NCBI GenBank assembly: GCA_009746045.1 | Contig: RPFO01000667.1 | Coordinates: forward strand, 4,124,862-4,188,861 | Direction: 5' to 3' | DNA: 64,000 bases | From: Mesostigma viride | Lineage: Eukaryota > Streptophyta > Mesostigmatophyceae > Mesostigmatales > Mesostigmataceae | In this document: positions 54,419 through 64,000 of the stretch, in pieces | Layout of the letters: the number at the start of each line of letters is the position of its first letter | Numbering within the stretch: position 1 is the stretch's first letter | Notes under the pieces: generated by a model | Told to the model about the DNA's origin: nothing | The model's input: only the letters and a program-made list of their open reading frames with translations | Database searches by the model: none | Made by a program: the position numbers and the translations under genes

Positions 54419-56690
54419 ATCCGGGCGCGGACGCCGGCAAGAGACGTCATCCAGACCAGGAGCACCGGACGCGCGCGCCATGCAGTTGGTGAAGGAGCTG
54501 AACGAAGAGACCTTCAATCCCCGCGTGTTCTAATTGCGCGACTATGGCCGGGAGGGTGAGGCCTTGTTTGAACGACGGCGTCGGCGCTATAACCGGATGC
54601 CTTCTGATCTCCGCGCCGATTCCATTCTGGCGCGTGTTGCCCACGGGCAGCTGGAGAATTTTCGATGGTTCGTGCGGAGGAACGTGGGGTTCAAGGTAGA
54701 GACCCGCACCGCAGAGCGCGACGGCGTGGTGGTCGGCACGGCTTGGGATACCCACGAGAGGGAGTGCCTTTGTAACACGTGCGTGAACACGCTGGATGCG
54801 GGCCTGGTATTTCCACGGCTTTTGCTCCTCCTAGTTCCACCGGCGGTGCGGAACCTGGTAAGGAATCACTTTCCCCGGTACCTTCCGCCGGAGGGGGCGT
54901 TGCGGGGCGAAAAGTGCCTACGGGAGGGGCAGTACTCGCTCCGACAGGCCTTGGATCGCATCGCGAAGATAGACGACGAAGATCAAGACGATGGGAGCGA
55001 TGGCTACGATTCCGATTCCGATGCTCGTCCCTCACGCCCTCCCCCACGTTCTCCCCCGCGGGATCCACCGTCTCGGGGCCCCCCTTCCTTGGAGGGCGGA
55101 GCAGGACCCCGTCCCGTGGCGCGTTATGAAGCGCCTCCGCCGGCGACAGGCTGGGGGCGACAGACCGGTCGGGCGTTGCGGGCTATCCCGAGAGCAACAG
55201 GATGGGGCGGGGGGAGTCAGGCAGCTCCTCGGCGTGCACCGGAACGACCTGCACCCCGCCGTTCGCCCTCGCCGCCCTCGCGTTCACGCTCCCGATCAGA
55301 CTCGGGGACCGAGGGACGACCCACTCGCCGAGCGTCTCCGCCGCCACCTCATCGCCCGGAGGATCGTCAATGGGAACGAACGTGGGTGGCCACGCTCGAA
55401 TTGAATTGGAGCAGGAGGCGGCAATTAAGGCGACTTCAGCAGGGGACGACGGAGACCACTGCGGCGAGAACAGAACAGCCGGCCAGGGGTGAGCTCCCTG
55501 ATGCGCCCCCCGTGGGTCCACCGCCAGATGTGGATCAACAGGAGACTACCTTCCTTGTCTCCTTGGATCCCCGCCCCCGGCCTGACCGGGCTGGGTCGTC
55601 ATCGTTACGTCCCGCGGAGGGGCCCAGCGGGCTCACCACGTCGGCTCGACACGCACACCGTTCCGCTGAGGAACCTTGCCTACATACCAGGGCTGAGACG
55701 CCACTTCCTGTCGCGGAAGGCCCCAGTGAGACGGGTGCATGCTGGTGCCGGCGGAGCCCGTGGTACGCCTTGAGGCGCTCGTGGCAGCGGTACAATCAGG
55801 GCAAGACCTGTTGCAGCGGTTGTTGGTCCAGCAGGGTCGTCAAGGCGATCACTCTGCCGCCACGTCCGTGGGCTATGACGCTGCATCCAGGGCTCCGGGG
55901 TCTTCGTATGATGAGTGGTCAATGGGGGATTTCATACGGGCGGTGCCGGGCAGCTAGAGTGGTGCGGTACGGTGGGCCGGGGCCACGTACGGAAAAGCTG
56001 TGTGTGCTATTCGAGGGACCTTCGTCTCTCCAGGCTCGATCCTCCTGGCACGCATCTGCCCGATCCTCTGGTGTTTCAAGCGGGCCCTTGGTGTGCGGTG
56101 GATCGCGGGGCCTACTGGGAGCAAGTGGAAATAACCTTCTTCCCTTAGATTCCGCTGCCACTACCGCAACCAGCCGTCCCTCATCTTCCTCTCGTGGTGG
56201 GGCATACTGTGCGGTTTGGTTCGGAAGATTGGTGGGATTGGAGATATCACGTGGATGGGGTGGGACACGTGGTGGCGCCTCCCAAGGTGGCCCCAACGGA
56301 GGGGCGCGCCTTTCTGGACAGGACGGTGCCCGACTTCGCGGGGGCTCAGAAGACGACAATCAACGATGATCACGTGCGCACGGAGGTTTTTATGATGGGG
56401 GTGAACTTCTTTAGCGTGCACCGCTGTGGGGTGGTGGATCGGTCGGCATTGACTCTCATATGAATTCACCCACCCCCAGTACTTCGCCGGTTTTCTGGCC
56501 ATGTGGCCCCCGGGTACGTGGGTGGAGCTTTCCAGGGTGGGCCGGCAGAAGTTACTTACCAGGTGGCATTTGAGTGTGATCTGCGCTCGCACCCCGGGAC
56601 TATGATCAGGCAAATGACTCCCATGGGGCGACAGGCCCTTACCGCGGCCCAGCAGCAGCGGCGTGCCACCAGCGGCGGACGCTAAGGTGG
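54419..56690 (+). CDS. Gypsy element, unrecognised 3' reading-frame region
   Basis: Between pol and the 3' LTR, beyond element 2, lies about 2.3 kb of coding-like sequence. It holds a Cys-pair segment (ECLCNTCVNTLDAG), a Pro/Arg/Ser-rich acidic stretch (55000-55500) and a later part with DWWDWRYHVDGVGHVV and FFSVHRCGVVDRSAL. A first piece probably lies at 37523-37810 on the other side of element 2. I cannot assign it to gag, env or any family. Treated as a fossil. Confidence 0.4.
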
Positions 56691-56912
56691 TTGTGAAAGT
56701 TTTGTGACGGATAGCGGAATGATCCGGTCACCAGATTCCAGGCTACTACGTCAGGGTTGGTCCTGTGTATCAACCTCTAGAGGAACTGGTATTCACTAAC
56801 CCGCGGGTGAACCGGGGTTGGGACATAGTACTCTTATAGTAGCGTAGTCTTACTTGTTTCCTTTCTATCTTTTGTACGGTAGGGACTACCGACCCCCGTG
56901 GGGGGGGAGGAG

Positions 56913-57496
56913 TGTTACGTCCCGGCCCTTTTGGTCGGACGTAACAATGGAATAAATTACCAAGGCAGTTTGGCCTGTTGTAATGGTTTGTATGGATTTT
57001 GGTTACTGTGTGAATTGGACTAGTTATTTTGGTCCTAGGTTGACCTTTTAGGAGCCGGCGCAGTGGCGCAGCGCCAGTTCTGGGTTCGACTGTAGTTCTA
57101 TGCGTGGATCCTGTAGTTGAGGGTCGATGTCGGCCCGGATCCTACGTGGAATGATTGACTGGGATTGTTCTAGAAGGATTGGCGTTGTATCTGCGCCGCA
57201 ACCGACCTAGGTTAAATTAGTCCAAGGACGAGAGTCTCGTCCTCTTGGTTTGATGAATGTTAAGTGCGAAAACGCCTTCACATTGAGCCTGAGGCAATTA
57301 TCCATTTGTAATTGGTATTGCTAGCCAATATAAGTGTGTACAATTAGCTTGGCATCACGCCCCGGTGCCAGATATCTCACGACTCACGTCGTGAAGCGCA
57401 ATCTACATTAGGCCACCTTGAATTAATCCTAATTCCGGCAAGGAGGATCTTTCGCTACGTAGCTCAGGCTAGGTGTGTCTGGGCCGGGACGTAACA
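56913..57496 (+). repeat. Gypsy element, 3' LTR
   Basis: 584 bp, starting TGTTACGTCCCGGCC and ending GGCCGGGACGTAACA, a 15-bp inverted terminus with canonical TG/CA ends. It is preceded directly by a G-rich purine tract (56900-56912). The 5' partner is not in the window. Confidence 0.85.
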
Positions 57497-57830
57497 CACG
57501 AGTCTATTAATTAATCCCATGTTCCCCTCCCACCGAGGACTTATGCTCCCGTGACGCAGTCACGTGTCTATTGATTAATTAATGGGTAATGCATGGGGCT
57601 TATTGCACCCACAGAACTTGCCGGATCGTCTATCGTGTACGTCCGATTGCAGCTGTGGCATGCCTCTGGCATGAAGGAGAAAGGGGGTCTCTGCCCTTTC
57701 TTAATTCCTGTTGTGCACATACAGAAATTTAAAGCATTCCGGTGCTCCGTGACTCCCCAACGGGAGCACGAGATTTATTAATTAATTAATTATGTTATGC
57801 ACCATGGGCACGTGCCCGCTTTGCTCTGCT
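57497..57830 (+). repeat. Repeat 3' end with AATT tail, plus copy, and flank
   Basis: GGGGCTTATTGCACCCACAG (57596) to GGGAGCACGAGATTTATTAA (57765-57785), ending in (AATT)n. The first part recurs at 60288-60365 and the last part at 61575-61680. It is probably the 3' end of a non-LTR element. Confidence 0.6.
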
Positions 57831-57834
57831 AGCT

Positions 57835-58335
57835 GGGCCGCGGCGCACCTGGCCTAGTGATCAAGAAGGAGATTGGGGAAGGGGGGCCGACCAACCAGCA
57901 GAATTTTATACTAGTAGCTGTCAACCTCATTTATGCCGAAGACATCACGCTCATTGAGAAGCTAAAGCTGGAGTCTGCCCAACTTTGGCTGGACTGCCTG
58001 GCGCTCGACGGGCTCGTGCTGTTGGCGGTCTAGTAGAACTGATCAGCCCCCAAAAAACGGAGGCCGGCCATGGCCCTCGGTCTGGCCGGGCCCCCGCCCC
58101 CACTCCGCCTTTTAGACGACACCGCGGTAAATTACCGTACTTCAGGCCGCTTTAAGCTGCTAGGCAGTAGGCTTCCCAAATCTGCGAGGACGACATGAGG
58201 ACCCATATCAGCATGGCGTCATGGGCGCAACTCCATGCATGACCAGCGCCGATGGTGGAGCAACCCCGCCCTACCCCGGATCGTCAAGCGCGACCTGTTC
58301 AAGGTCGTCATTCTGACGATCCTGACCTACTAGTA
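57835..58335 (+). pseudogene. LINE reverse transcriptase remnant
   Basis: Two stretches read as late RT of a non-LTR retrotransposon. NLIYAEDITLIEKLKLESAQ (57924-57983) is the palm motif, with AED where ADD is usual. HDQRRWWSNPALPRIVKRDL with FKVVILTILTY (about 58240-58332) matches the part of LINE proteins just before the C-terminal W-T-L-T motif. Stops and frame changes lie between them: the first stretch ends at TAG near 58031, and the second needs another frame and runs into TAGTAGTAG. It is an old fragment, too decayed for clade assignment. Confidence 0.55.
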
Positions 58336-59399
58336 GTAGTAGCGGCGCCGAGAGGAGCTGGAGTAACGACTCGATGGCAATGTCACCAAGATGCTGCGCA
58401 ATTAAGGCGGCACTTAATATACCCTTTGGTTTGCACATTAGTGACAAGGATTTGTACGCTGTCTGAGATTTGCCATATGTTTCCCACATTCTTAGGCACA
58501 ATTAACAGGCACCTGGGCCTAGCCGGGCACCTGGCCCGCACAGATCAGGTAGACACATCAGAAAGGCTAGTCTGCTGGCACCAAGCCCGCCCAGCCCAGG
58601 CGTCTTGTTGTCCTCACATGGTGTCAGCCCCAGGTCGCGCGCGGCCTGGTCGCCACCCGTGGACTTTCCGTGATAGGCTAGGCATGGACATGTGCTACCC
58701 TAGACGGGACGGGCTCACGCTCGGGCAGCCTTTGCCTTCAGTGGTTTCTGAACCATCAGCTCGTCACGCTCATCAAGGACGACCACATCATGGCGAGACC
58801 TCGGCCGCTGCTGAGTGCATGGATTCCACAGAGCCTAGGCCAGACGCGTGCAGTGAGGGATGAGGGTCAGAGACCCAGCAGCCAGGTCGGTGGCCCCTTC
58901 CTGAGTCCCTCTTGCATGGCTGCGGCCTCCCGTGCTGCACCAAAAAGGTGGCCACGCTCATGCACCTTCTTTGGATTTTTCCACCTGTTCATTGATCATC
59001 GTCATCATGGTTATGCACAACCCATTTCTGGGCGGCAGGCCTCCAGCCTGTGCCTACGGATGTCCATGACCAGGCGAGGGCACACATGCTGACATGCACC
59101 TGGTTGGTGACATCGAAGACACGTACGGGTTGATAGGCTCGATCAGCAACTTCAATGCACTTCAATTAGCAGGTCAGAAAATTCCTTGCGCGCAAGGAAT
59201 TTTCTGACCTTTTCGTTGCGCGGTCACTATTTAAGCAGACATTTCTTCCAAGGCTTAAAGTTGTTTTGGCGAGCCCATCCATATGCATGCACAGACAGTG
59301 AGCATGCAGGAGCTTGCGCACAGCTGCCCGGTCATTCTCAAATTACATATCGAGCTGGCGCGCCTGGCAATTGCTAGTAGTAGGTAAGTGACCACCTAG
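58336..59399. other. No gene seen
   Basis: Short unsupported frames only; includes the 40-bp palindrome at 59171-59210. A GAGACCTCGGCCGCTG patch near 58797 has no partner I could see. Confidence 0.5.
59171..59210. repeat. Perfect 40-bp palindrome
   Basis: AGGTCAGAAAATTCCTTGCG followed by its exact inverse, with no spacer. It is isolated: I saw no other copy in the window. Confidence 0.95.
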
Positions 59400-59560
59400 C
59401 TAGGGACGGACCGTGTGCCAAGGCTTTTGCAAATACATGCCAGATGAGGCGTCACTCGTCAGCGTCCACATCTCCGCGCCGTAGGTCAGGACCCTCAGGA
59501 TGACCGGCGGCCTTGAGCAGAATTGCGCTTGGCGAGCCAGGGCAGGGCGGGGTTGCTCTG
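59400..59560 (-). pseudogene. LINE C-terminal fragment, minus strand
   Basis: Minus strand reads PPVILRVLTYGAEMWTLTSD followed by ASSGMYLQKPWHTVRP. The L-x-YG-x-E-x-WTLT phrase is the hallmark of the region after RT in many non-LTR elements. It is short and lies in the opposite orientation to the fragment at 57835, so these are separate insertions or a rearranged one. Confidence 0.55.
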
Positions 59561-61575
59561 GACACCAGCAATGAAGCTCATGGAGTTGCCCCCACGCCAG
59601 GCCGATCTGGGGCTTCGTGTCGTCTTCATGTGCAGTCGGGGAGCCATGCAGCTGCCGAGTAGTTTGAAGTGGCCTGAAGCAGGGTAGCGACCAGAATATA
59701 CCTATATATGTACACATCGAGGAGGGAGAGGCCCCTGTCACTAGCTCACGCTCACTCTAGATTCTCTCACCATGCCGCATGCTTCTCTTACCGGTCTGGC
59801 CGAGGGGCCGACAGAGCCCAGAGCACTCTTCCTCTAGCTGAACAGTCGTGTTCTGTAGTTGTGCAGTTGTGGGTCCTAGCTAGCTTTATTCGCACCCATG
59901 TGTCACGTGACTTATTTTAGTGGCCACCTACCGGGAGACAGTTACTAGACTAGGCAAGGGGTAATCATCAATCCACCTATATGTGAAAAAATTCCTGTTG
60001 CGTCACATGGCCTTAATTGTAACAACGGCACATGTGCACTGCATGAGTCAAAATATTCCTCTTCACTGATATCCGTTAGAAGTTCCTAGCGTCTGCCTTG
60101 CTCCCGCACATGAAGATTCCCTATTGCTCTCCGTCTTTGAGAGCCACGAAGGAACACGTTAAACCCACAATAAGCATGGTGGCAGCCGCCCCAGCCCCCG
60201 CAGAGGCTCTTGTCCAGGTCTTGAGTGTCTTAGGGAAGAAACTCCCAAACGTCATTGTCGAACCCGCTGCAGTATATGCTCACACGGGTCTTATTGCACC
60301 CATAGAACTTGCCGGATCGTCTATCATGTCCGATTGCTGCTGTGGCATGCCTCTGGCATGAAGGAGAAAGGGGTGTCACGTCCGTGATCATCAACGTCCG
60401 TGCACTCAAGAAGTTACGCGGTTGCCGTAATCGGAATCGTTACCGACGTTTGGTACCGTTTGGTTGGTTCCGATTCAGTAGGCCGCAGGCTTTGTTCCTT
60501 CGGGCCGACCGGTGTGGAGCGCCGCGCCGGAAAGGCCTGAGTTTCTAGAGTGACAGTCTTAGGTGACCTGGCTTAGGTTCAGGCGCAAGACTCTTTGGGG
60601 CGCAAAGCCTTGGTGGCTTGCGCAATATTCCGGTGCGTGACATTTGGGAATCTTTTGTATATTGTCCAGACGGAATGATGTTCAGTCCATCTGACAAAGC
60701 TAGATATATGCTGATCCTACTGTGCGGTGTGTTGGCTCGCATGTGGCTCTCGAACAGACTTGCTCAGTCAACATTTTGCTGCATGGCAGTCTAACTGCAC
60801 GTCAGGCGGCAATTGCTAGCAAATGCGACAGCGCGCATGGATGCCGGGATTTTCGGAGGTATTTAGGAGTCGGGCAGCGGCCATGGTGGTCGTTGTTCGC
60901 TCGTTTCTCTCCCTCACAACTAGTTTGTTGTCTTCATGGGGTTAAACTTCTCGAACAGCCCGGAGCAGCCCCTGTGCATAGTGGTTGCATGTCATTGCCA
61001 TGACGATGGTTGATAGGATTGACAGTGGTTTGATCCGGTTGGGATGTTGTTGGCATTGTGGACGAGAAACGTTCAGCTGACCCGGGAACAGTCCCGGGAA
61101 AGGGCTGATTCGTCGTTAGCCAGTGTGCCAGTAACTGGGACACGAGCGCAGCTAGAGTCACACAGTTGATATAATAGATTATGACGTAAGTAAACACTGT
61201 TGCGCCACAGTGGCGTCATGGTCGGTCTGTGGTGATTTCGATGGGTCTCAAGGATAGTTACTCTTACTACAGTTGCGGCAGCTAGCACAACTCGGCATTC
61301 ATTGTAATTTGTCAAATGTTATGGAATGAATGGTTAATTGGGCATAATTTGCTTTCATCATAAAGCATTATTGCAATCTTCATAATATAATCGGCTGGCT
61401 GCGCTGCCTATCATTAAGGTGCATGGTGGTGCCGTCAAGGACCACACCTATCATTTTCACTTACTTTACCAGTGTAGTCTGTATATGACAATATAGTGGA
61501 TCACACACATGAGTACTCTATTGCTATGGATATGCCTTCCAAGTGATAGTCTAGGATATAATGGCACGCAAACGC
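59561..61575. other. No gene seen
   Basis: Apart from the partial repeat at 60288 and the inverted TGTCACG/CGTGACA pair (60374 and 60636), I find no coding or repeat signal I can defend. Confidence 0.5.
60288..60365 (+). repeat. Partial copy of the 57596 repeat
   Basis: TTATTGCACCCATAGAACTT and the following 60 bp match 57600-57675, with a small deletion. The match stops at GAAAGGGG, where TGTCACG begins. Confidence 0.7.
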
Positions 61576-61677
61576 AACAGGGGGTCTCTGCCTTTTCTTC
61601 CTGTTGTGCACATACAGGGATAAAAAGCACTCCGGTGCTCCGCGACTCCGGCCCCATGCAACGGGAGCACGAGTTTA
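61575..61677 (+). repeat. Repeat 3' end leading into the (AATG)n array
   Basis: GGGGGTCTCTGCCTTTTCTT to GGGAGCACGAGTTTAATG, matching 57680-57775. Here the tail is AATG rather than AATT, so the simple repeat grew from the tail of a non-LTR copy. Confidence 0.65.
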
Positions 61678-62254
61678 ATGAATGAATGAATGAATGAATG
61701 AATGAATGAATGAATGAATGAATGAATGAATGAATGAATGAATGAATGAATGAATGAATGAATGAATGAATGAATGAATGAATGAATGAATGAATGAATG
61801 AATGAATGAATGGATGAATGAATGAATGATCGAATGAATGAATGAATGAATGAATGAATGAATGAATGAATGAATGAATGAATGAATGAATGAATGAATG
61901 AATGAATGAATGAATGAATGAATGAATGGATGAATGAATGAATGAATGAATGAATGAATGAATGAATGAATGAATGAATGAATGAATGAATGAATGAATG
62001 AATGAATGAATGAATGAATGAATGAATGAATGAATGAATGAATGATCGAATGAATGATCGAATGAATGATCGAATGAATGAATGAATGAATGAATGAATG
62101 AATGAATGAATGAATGAATGAATGAATGAATGAATGAATGAATGAATGAATGAATGAATGAATGAATGAATGAATGAATGAATGAATGAATGAATGAATG
62201 AATGAATGAATGAATGAATGAATGAATGAATGAATGAATGAATGAATGAATGAA
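61678..62254. repeat. (AATG)n microsatellite, about 577 bp
   Basis: Almost pure tetranucleotide repeat with a few GGATG and GATCG variants (61812, 61828, 61928, 62044, 62056 and 62068). The repeat-encoded frame (SFIH) on the minus strand is not a gene. Confidence 0.95.
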
Positions 62255-64000
62255 TTAAGGGGACTCGCACGTCCAAAAGCCTGAAAAACTGACTTTTATG
62301 AATATCAGTTCCAATGCACTTGGGAACCATCTAGTGATGATTGAGTACCATAAATATGATGTTTGGACATTCATGCCACCACTTGTTGGGGTTACTACCC
62401 CCAACCACGCACCGGTGGCGAGCTAAAAATAGAAAAAGACGCTATTTATGAGATATTTTGCCCAAGACAAACCACTTATCCAAATGACCTACCCATACAT
62501 TCCTGCAAAGTTCCCCCACTTCTAAAAAATCTGGGCTATTCACATGGTCAAAATAATCACATTTGTTTGAGTTATTAATTTCCCCGCAAAATGGGTACTT
62601 TTTCGAGCAAAAAAAAATAAATCAAATCATCAACACATTGAATGGGGTCATCCATACATGATACTGAGTGGGGGGAAACACAACCCCAAAGTTTGAGCTC
62701 ATTCTGACAAGCGTAGCTCAAGTTATTGATTTTCCTGTGAAGCCACCTGGGTAGACGCTAAAAGAGAATTGAGCTAGTGCTGAGCCAAAATGACATCTGT
62801 TTTGCTACCCGAGACACCCCAAAACATGCCCACTTTGATCACGGAGTGTGAGGAGGATGTCCGGAGCGTCATACGCCCCACCCCTCCATCAGCTCAGCCA
62901 GCCTTGTGAGTCTACCCTTAACAAGAAGGCTGGTAGGACGACACGCCTGAGCAGCATATGTAATGCCTATCTCAAGCTAATAATGTGTGATTTTGTGCCA
63001 ACAACCAAGTTGTTTCACCCAACAACACATTAAAAACCCTCTTCCAAAATGCCCAACAAGCCGGCCACGTGGAGGACCACGCACGCAGTATATAAAGAGA
63101 AAATAAGCTGACTTTTTATCCAGCCAACCTTTGGCTAGCTGCTCTGGTTAGCATGACAAAGGCTATCATTTACTCAGTGGGAAAGGTGAAGAGACCATTG
63201 GAACAACCTACCTGACGCATGTGCCACCAAAGCATTGTGTCCCGCAAAATGCACACTGCCTCCTTTCTAACAAGCACGAGCCACTTTCTTTAGGAGACAG
63301 GTGCCAGCTGGTCAGTGTCTGGGGATTAAATGATGCCGCGCTGCTTAGGAAGACCGCGTGAATTTCCTAGAACACAACTGTCTATAAAGCAAAAGAAATT
63401 TCAGAGAAGCATGGAAATAAAAGCATTACACCTTCCCGACAGGTTGCGGGCCACGCGCTGCAGAAAGCCAGCTATGTCACAGACGAACTTGCTAAAAGAC
63501 ATCCAGGAATCCAGCGATGCAGCGCCAGGACCGGCGGCGCAACTTCCTGGCTGCATCTGGCCGGAAAGAAGGCAAAAAGCTTACGCTCAACGAGCTAAGA
63601 AAGCAGGAAAACGTTAGAGTAAGACGTTTAATACAAGAACGTACCGTAACGGGCATTTATTCGTGCCCAGGCGCACAAGAAAGGCCACCCTTTCATGGAG
63701 AGGTTGGGCACGCATCGCGCAGGCCTAATGTTATCTTACCGCAAAATGACGGGAAAGGTAAAGATAGCAGCGGGAATTTTTACGGCTTTAGAAACATCAT
63801 TAAACTAGCTTTCCTTACGACCATCAAAACTGGCAACAATCGACAATCACACCGGCAGGCATCCATTATACTTTATTCATCCCGACAGAAATTCAGGCCG
63901 GACCCCCCATGCCGATGGCAAAGAAAAAAAGCCCGCGGCATTATAGATCGCAACCATCCCACCATAAATTAGAATCAGTAACTAATTTTCTCCAACAATC
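62255..64000. other. No gene seen
   Basis: Mixed AT-rich sequence with short frames, the longest about 150 codons from 63517. Its product is compositionally odd, overlaps a second frame and has no motif. No repeat or RNA gene recognised. Confidence 0.5.

Larger units (their letters stand above)
33435..57496 (+). mobile_element. Ty3/gypsy chromovirus-type element, 5' end missing, heavily nested
   Basis: Plus orientation. Parts in order: RT (33435 on), RNase H (to 35504), integrase (36085-36900), chromodomain (37290-37494), a long 3' region (37500-37848 and 54419-56912) with an unrecognised reading frame, a purine tract (GGGGGGGGAGGAG) and a 3' LTR at 56913-57496. No 5' LTR or gag is visible. 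A terminal-inverted-repeat element lies inside RT (33995-34763), and copia-type element 2 with its own passengers (37854-54413) lies in the 3' region. The element is old relative to its passengers and looks broken in many places. Confidence 0.85.

Noticed and set aside
54534-56369. A 611-codon host gene next to element 2
   Set aside because: It lies between gypsy pol and its purine tract and 3' LTR, so it is better explained as part of that element.
60374-60642. Solo LTR with TGTCACG/CGTGACA ends
   Set aside because: The inverted ends are only 7 bp, no target duplication is visible and no second copy is present.
61551-62330. 259-codon minus-strand frame of SFIH repeats
   Set aside because: A translation of (AATG)n; no unique sequence apart from the flanks.
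63517-63972. 151-codon frame near the right edge
   Set aside because: No motif, odd composition, overlapping frames and no splice or promoter support.

Overview
The window is eukaryotic nuclear DNA. Spliceosomal introns with GT-AG borders are obvious (for example 4601-4787, 7130-7318, 15001-15169), and there are TATA and AATAAA signals, LTR retrotransposons, LINE remnants and long microsatellites. Nothing looks bacterial: no ribosome-binding sites and no operons. I cannot name the species. A chromodomain Ty3-type element, copia-type elements and proline/serine- and glutamate-rich multi-exon genes suit an alga, plant-lineage organism or other protist with a repeat-rich genome. That is inference only.

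Layout. 0.4-2.3 kb: broken minus-strand DDE transposase-like gene. 3.4-11.9 kb: large plus-strand gene of at least eleven exons, nearly all joined by phase-0 introns, product unknown. This first 11.2 kb is peppered with about 20 copies of a short palindrome (core GTCTCGCTGCAGCGAGAC) not seen elsewhere in the window. 12.5-13.7 kb: unknown minus-strand spliced gene. 14.4-18.4 kb: pogo/Tigger-like (CENP-B helix-turn-helix plus DDE) transposase gene in five exons with TATA box, poly(A) signal and a possible Tudor-like tail. 19.5-20.5 kb: convergent 2-oxoglutarate/Fe(II) oxygenase-like gene. Foldback repeats rich in GTGTACAC lie between these units.

21.8-31.0 kb: a protein kinase-like gene split by copia-type element 1 (22501-30670, minus, 644-bp LTRs, target duplication GCAAC). 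31-33.4 kb: microsatellites and repeat 3' ends. 33.4-57.5 kb is a nest four levels deep. A chromodomain Ty3/gypsy element carries copia-type element 2 (37854-54413). Element 2 carries a composite of perfect 206-bp palindromes (40169-48912). That composite carries copia-type element 3 (41238-48886). Each of the three inner insertions has its own 5-bp target duplication (CCCTC, TACGC, GGTTT). 57.5-64 kb: degraded LINE fragments, a 40-bp perfect palindrome, an (AATG)n array and otherwise featureless sequence.

Most notable: all three copia-type elements show the domain order gag-integrase-protease-RT-RNase H. The protease-like domain lies after integrase and has DTN or DTQ where DTG/DSG is usual. 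RT has HGDD where copia has YVDD, and LTR ends are AGTT/AACT-like rather than TG/CA. Elements 1 and 2 also share an extra reading frame before gag and a tRNA T-arm-like hairpin near the 3' end. The palindromic composite has the same AGTTAG/CTAACT termini and 5-bp duplication, as if moved by the same machinery.
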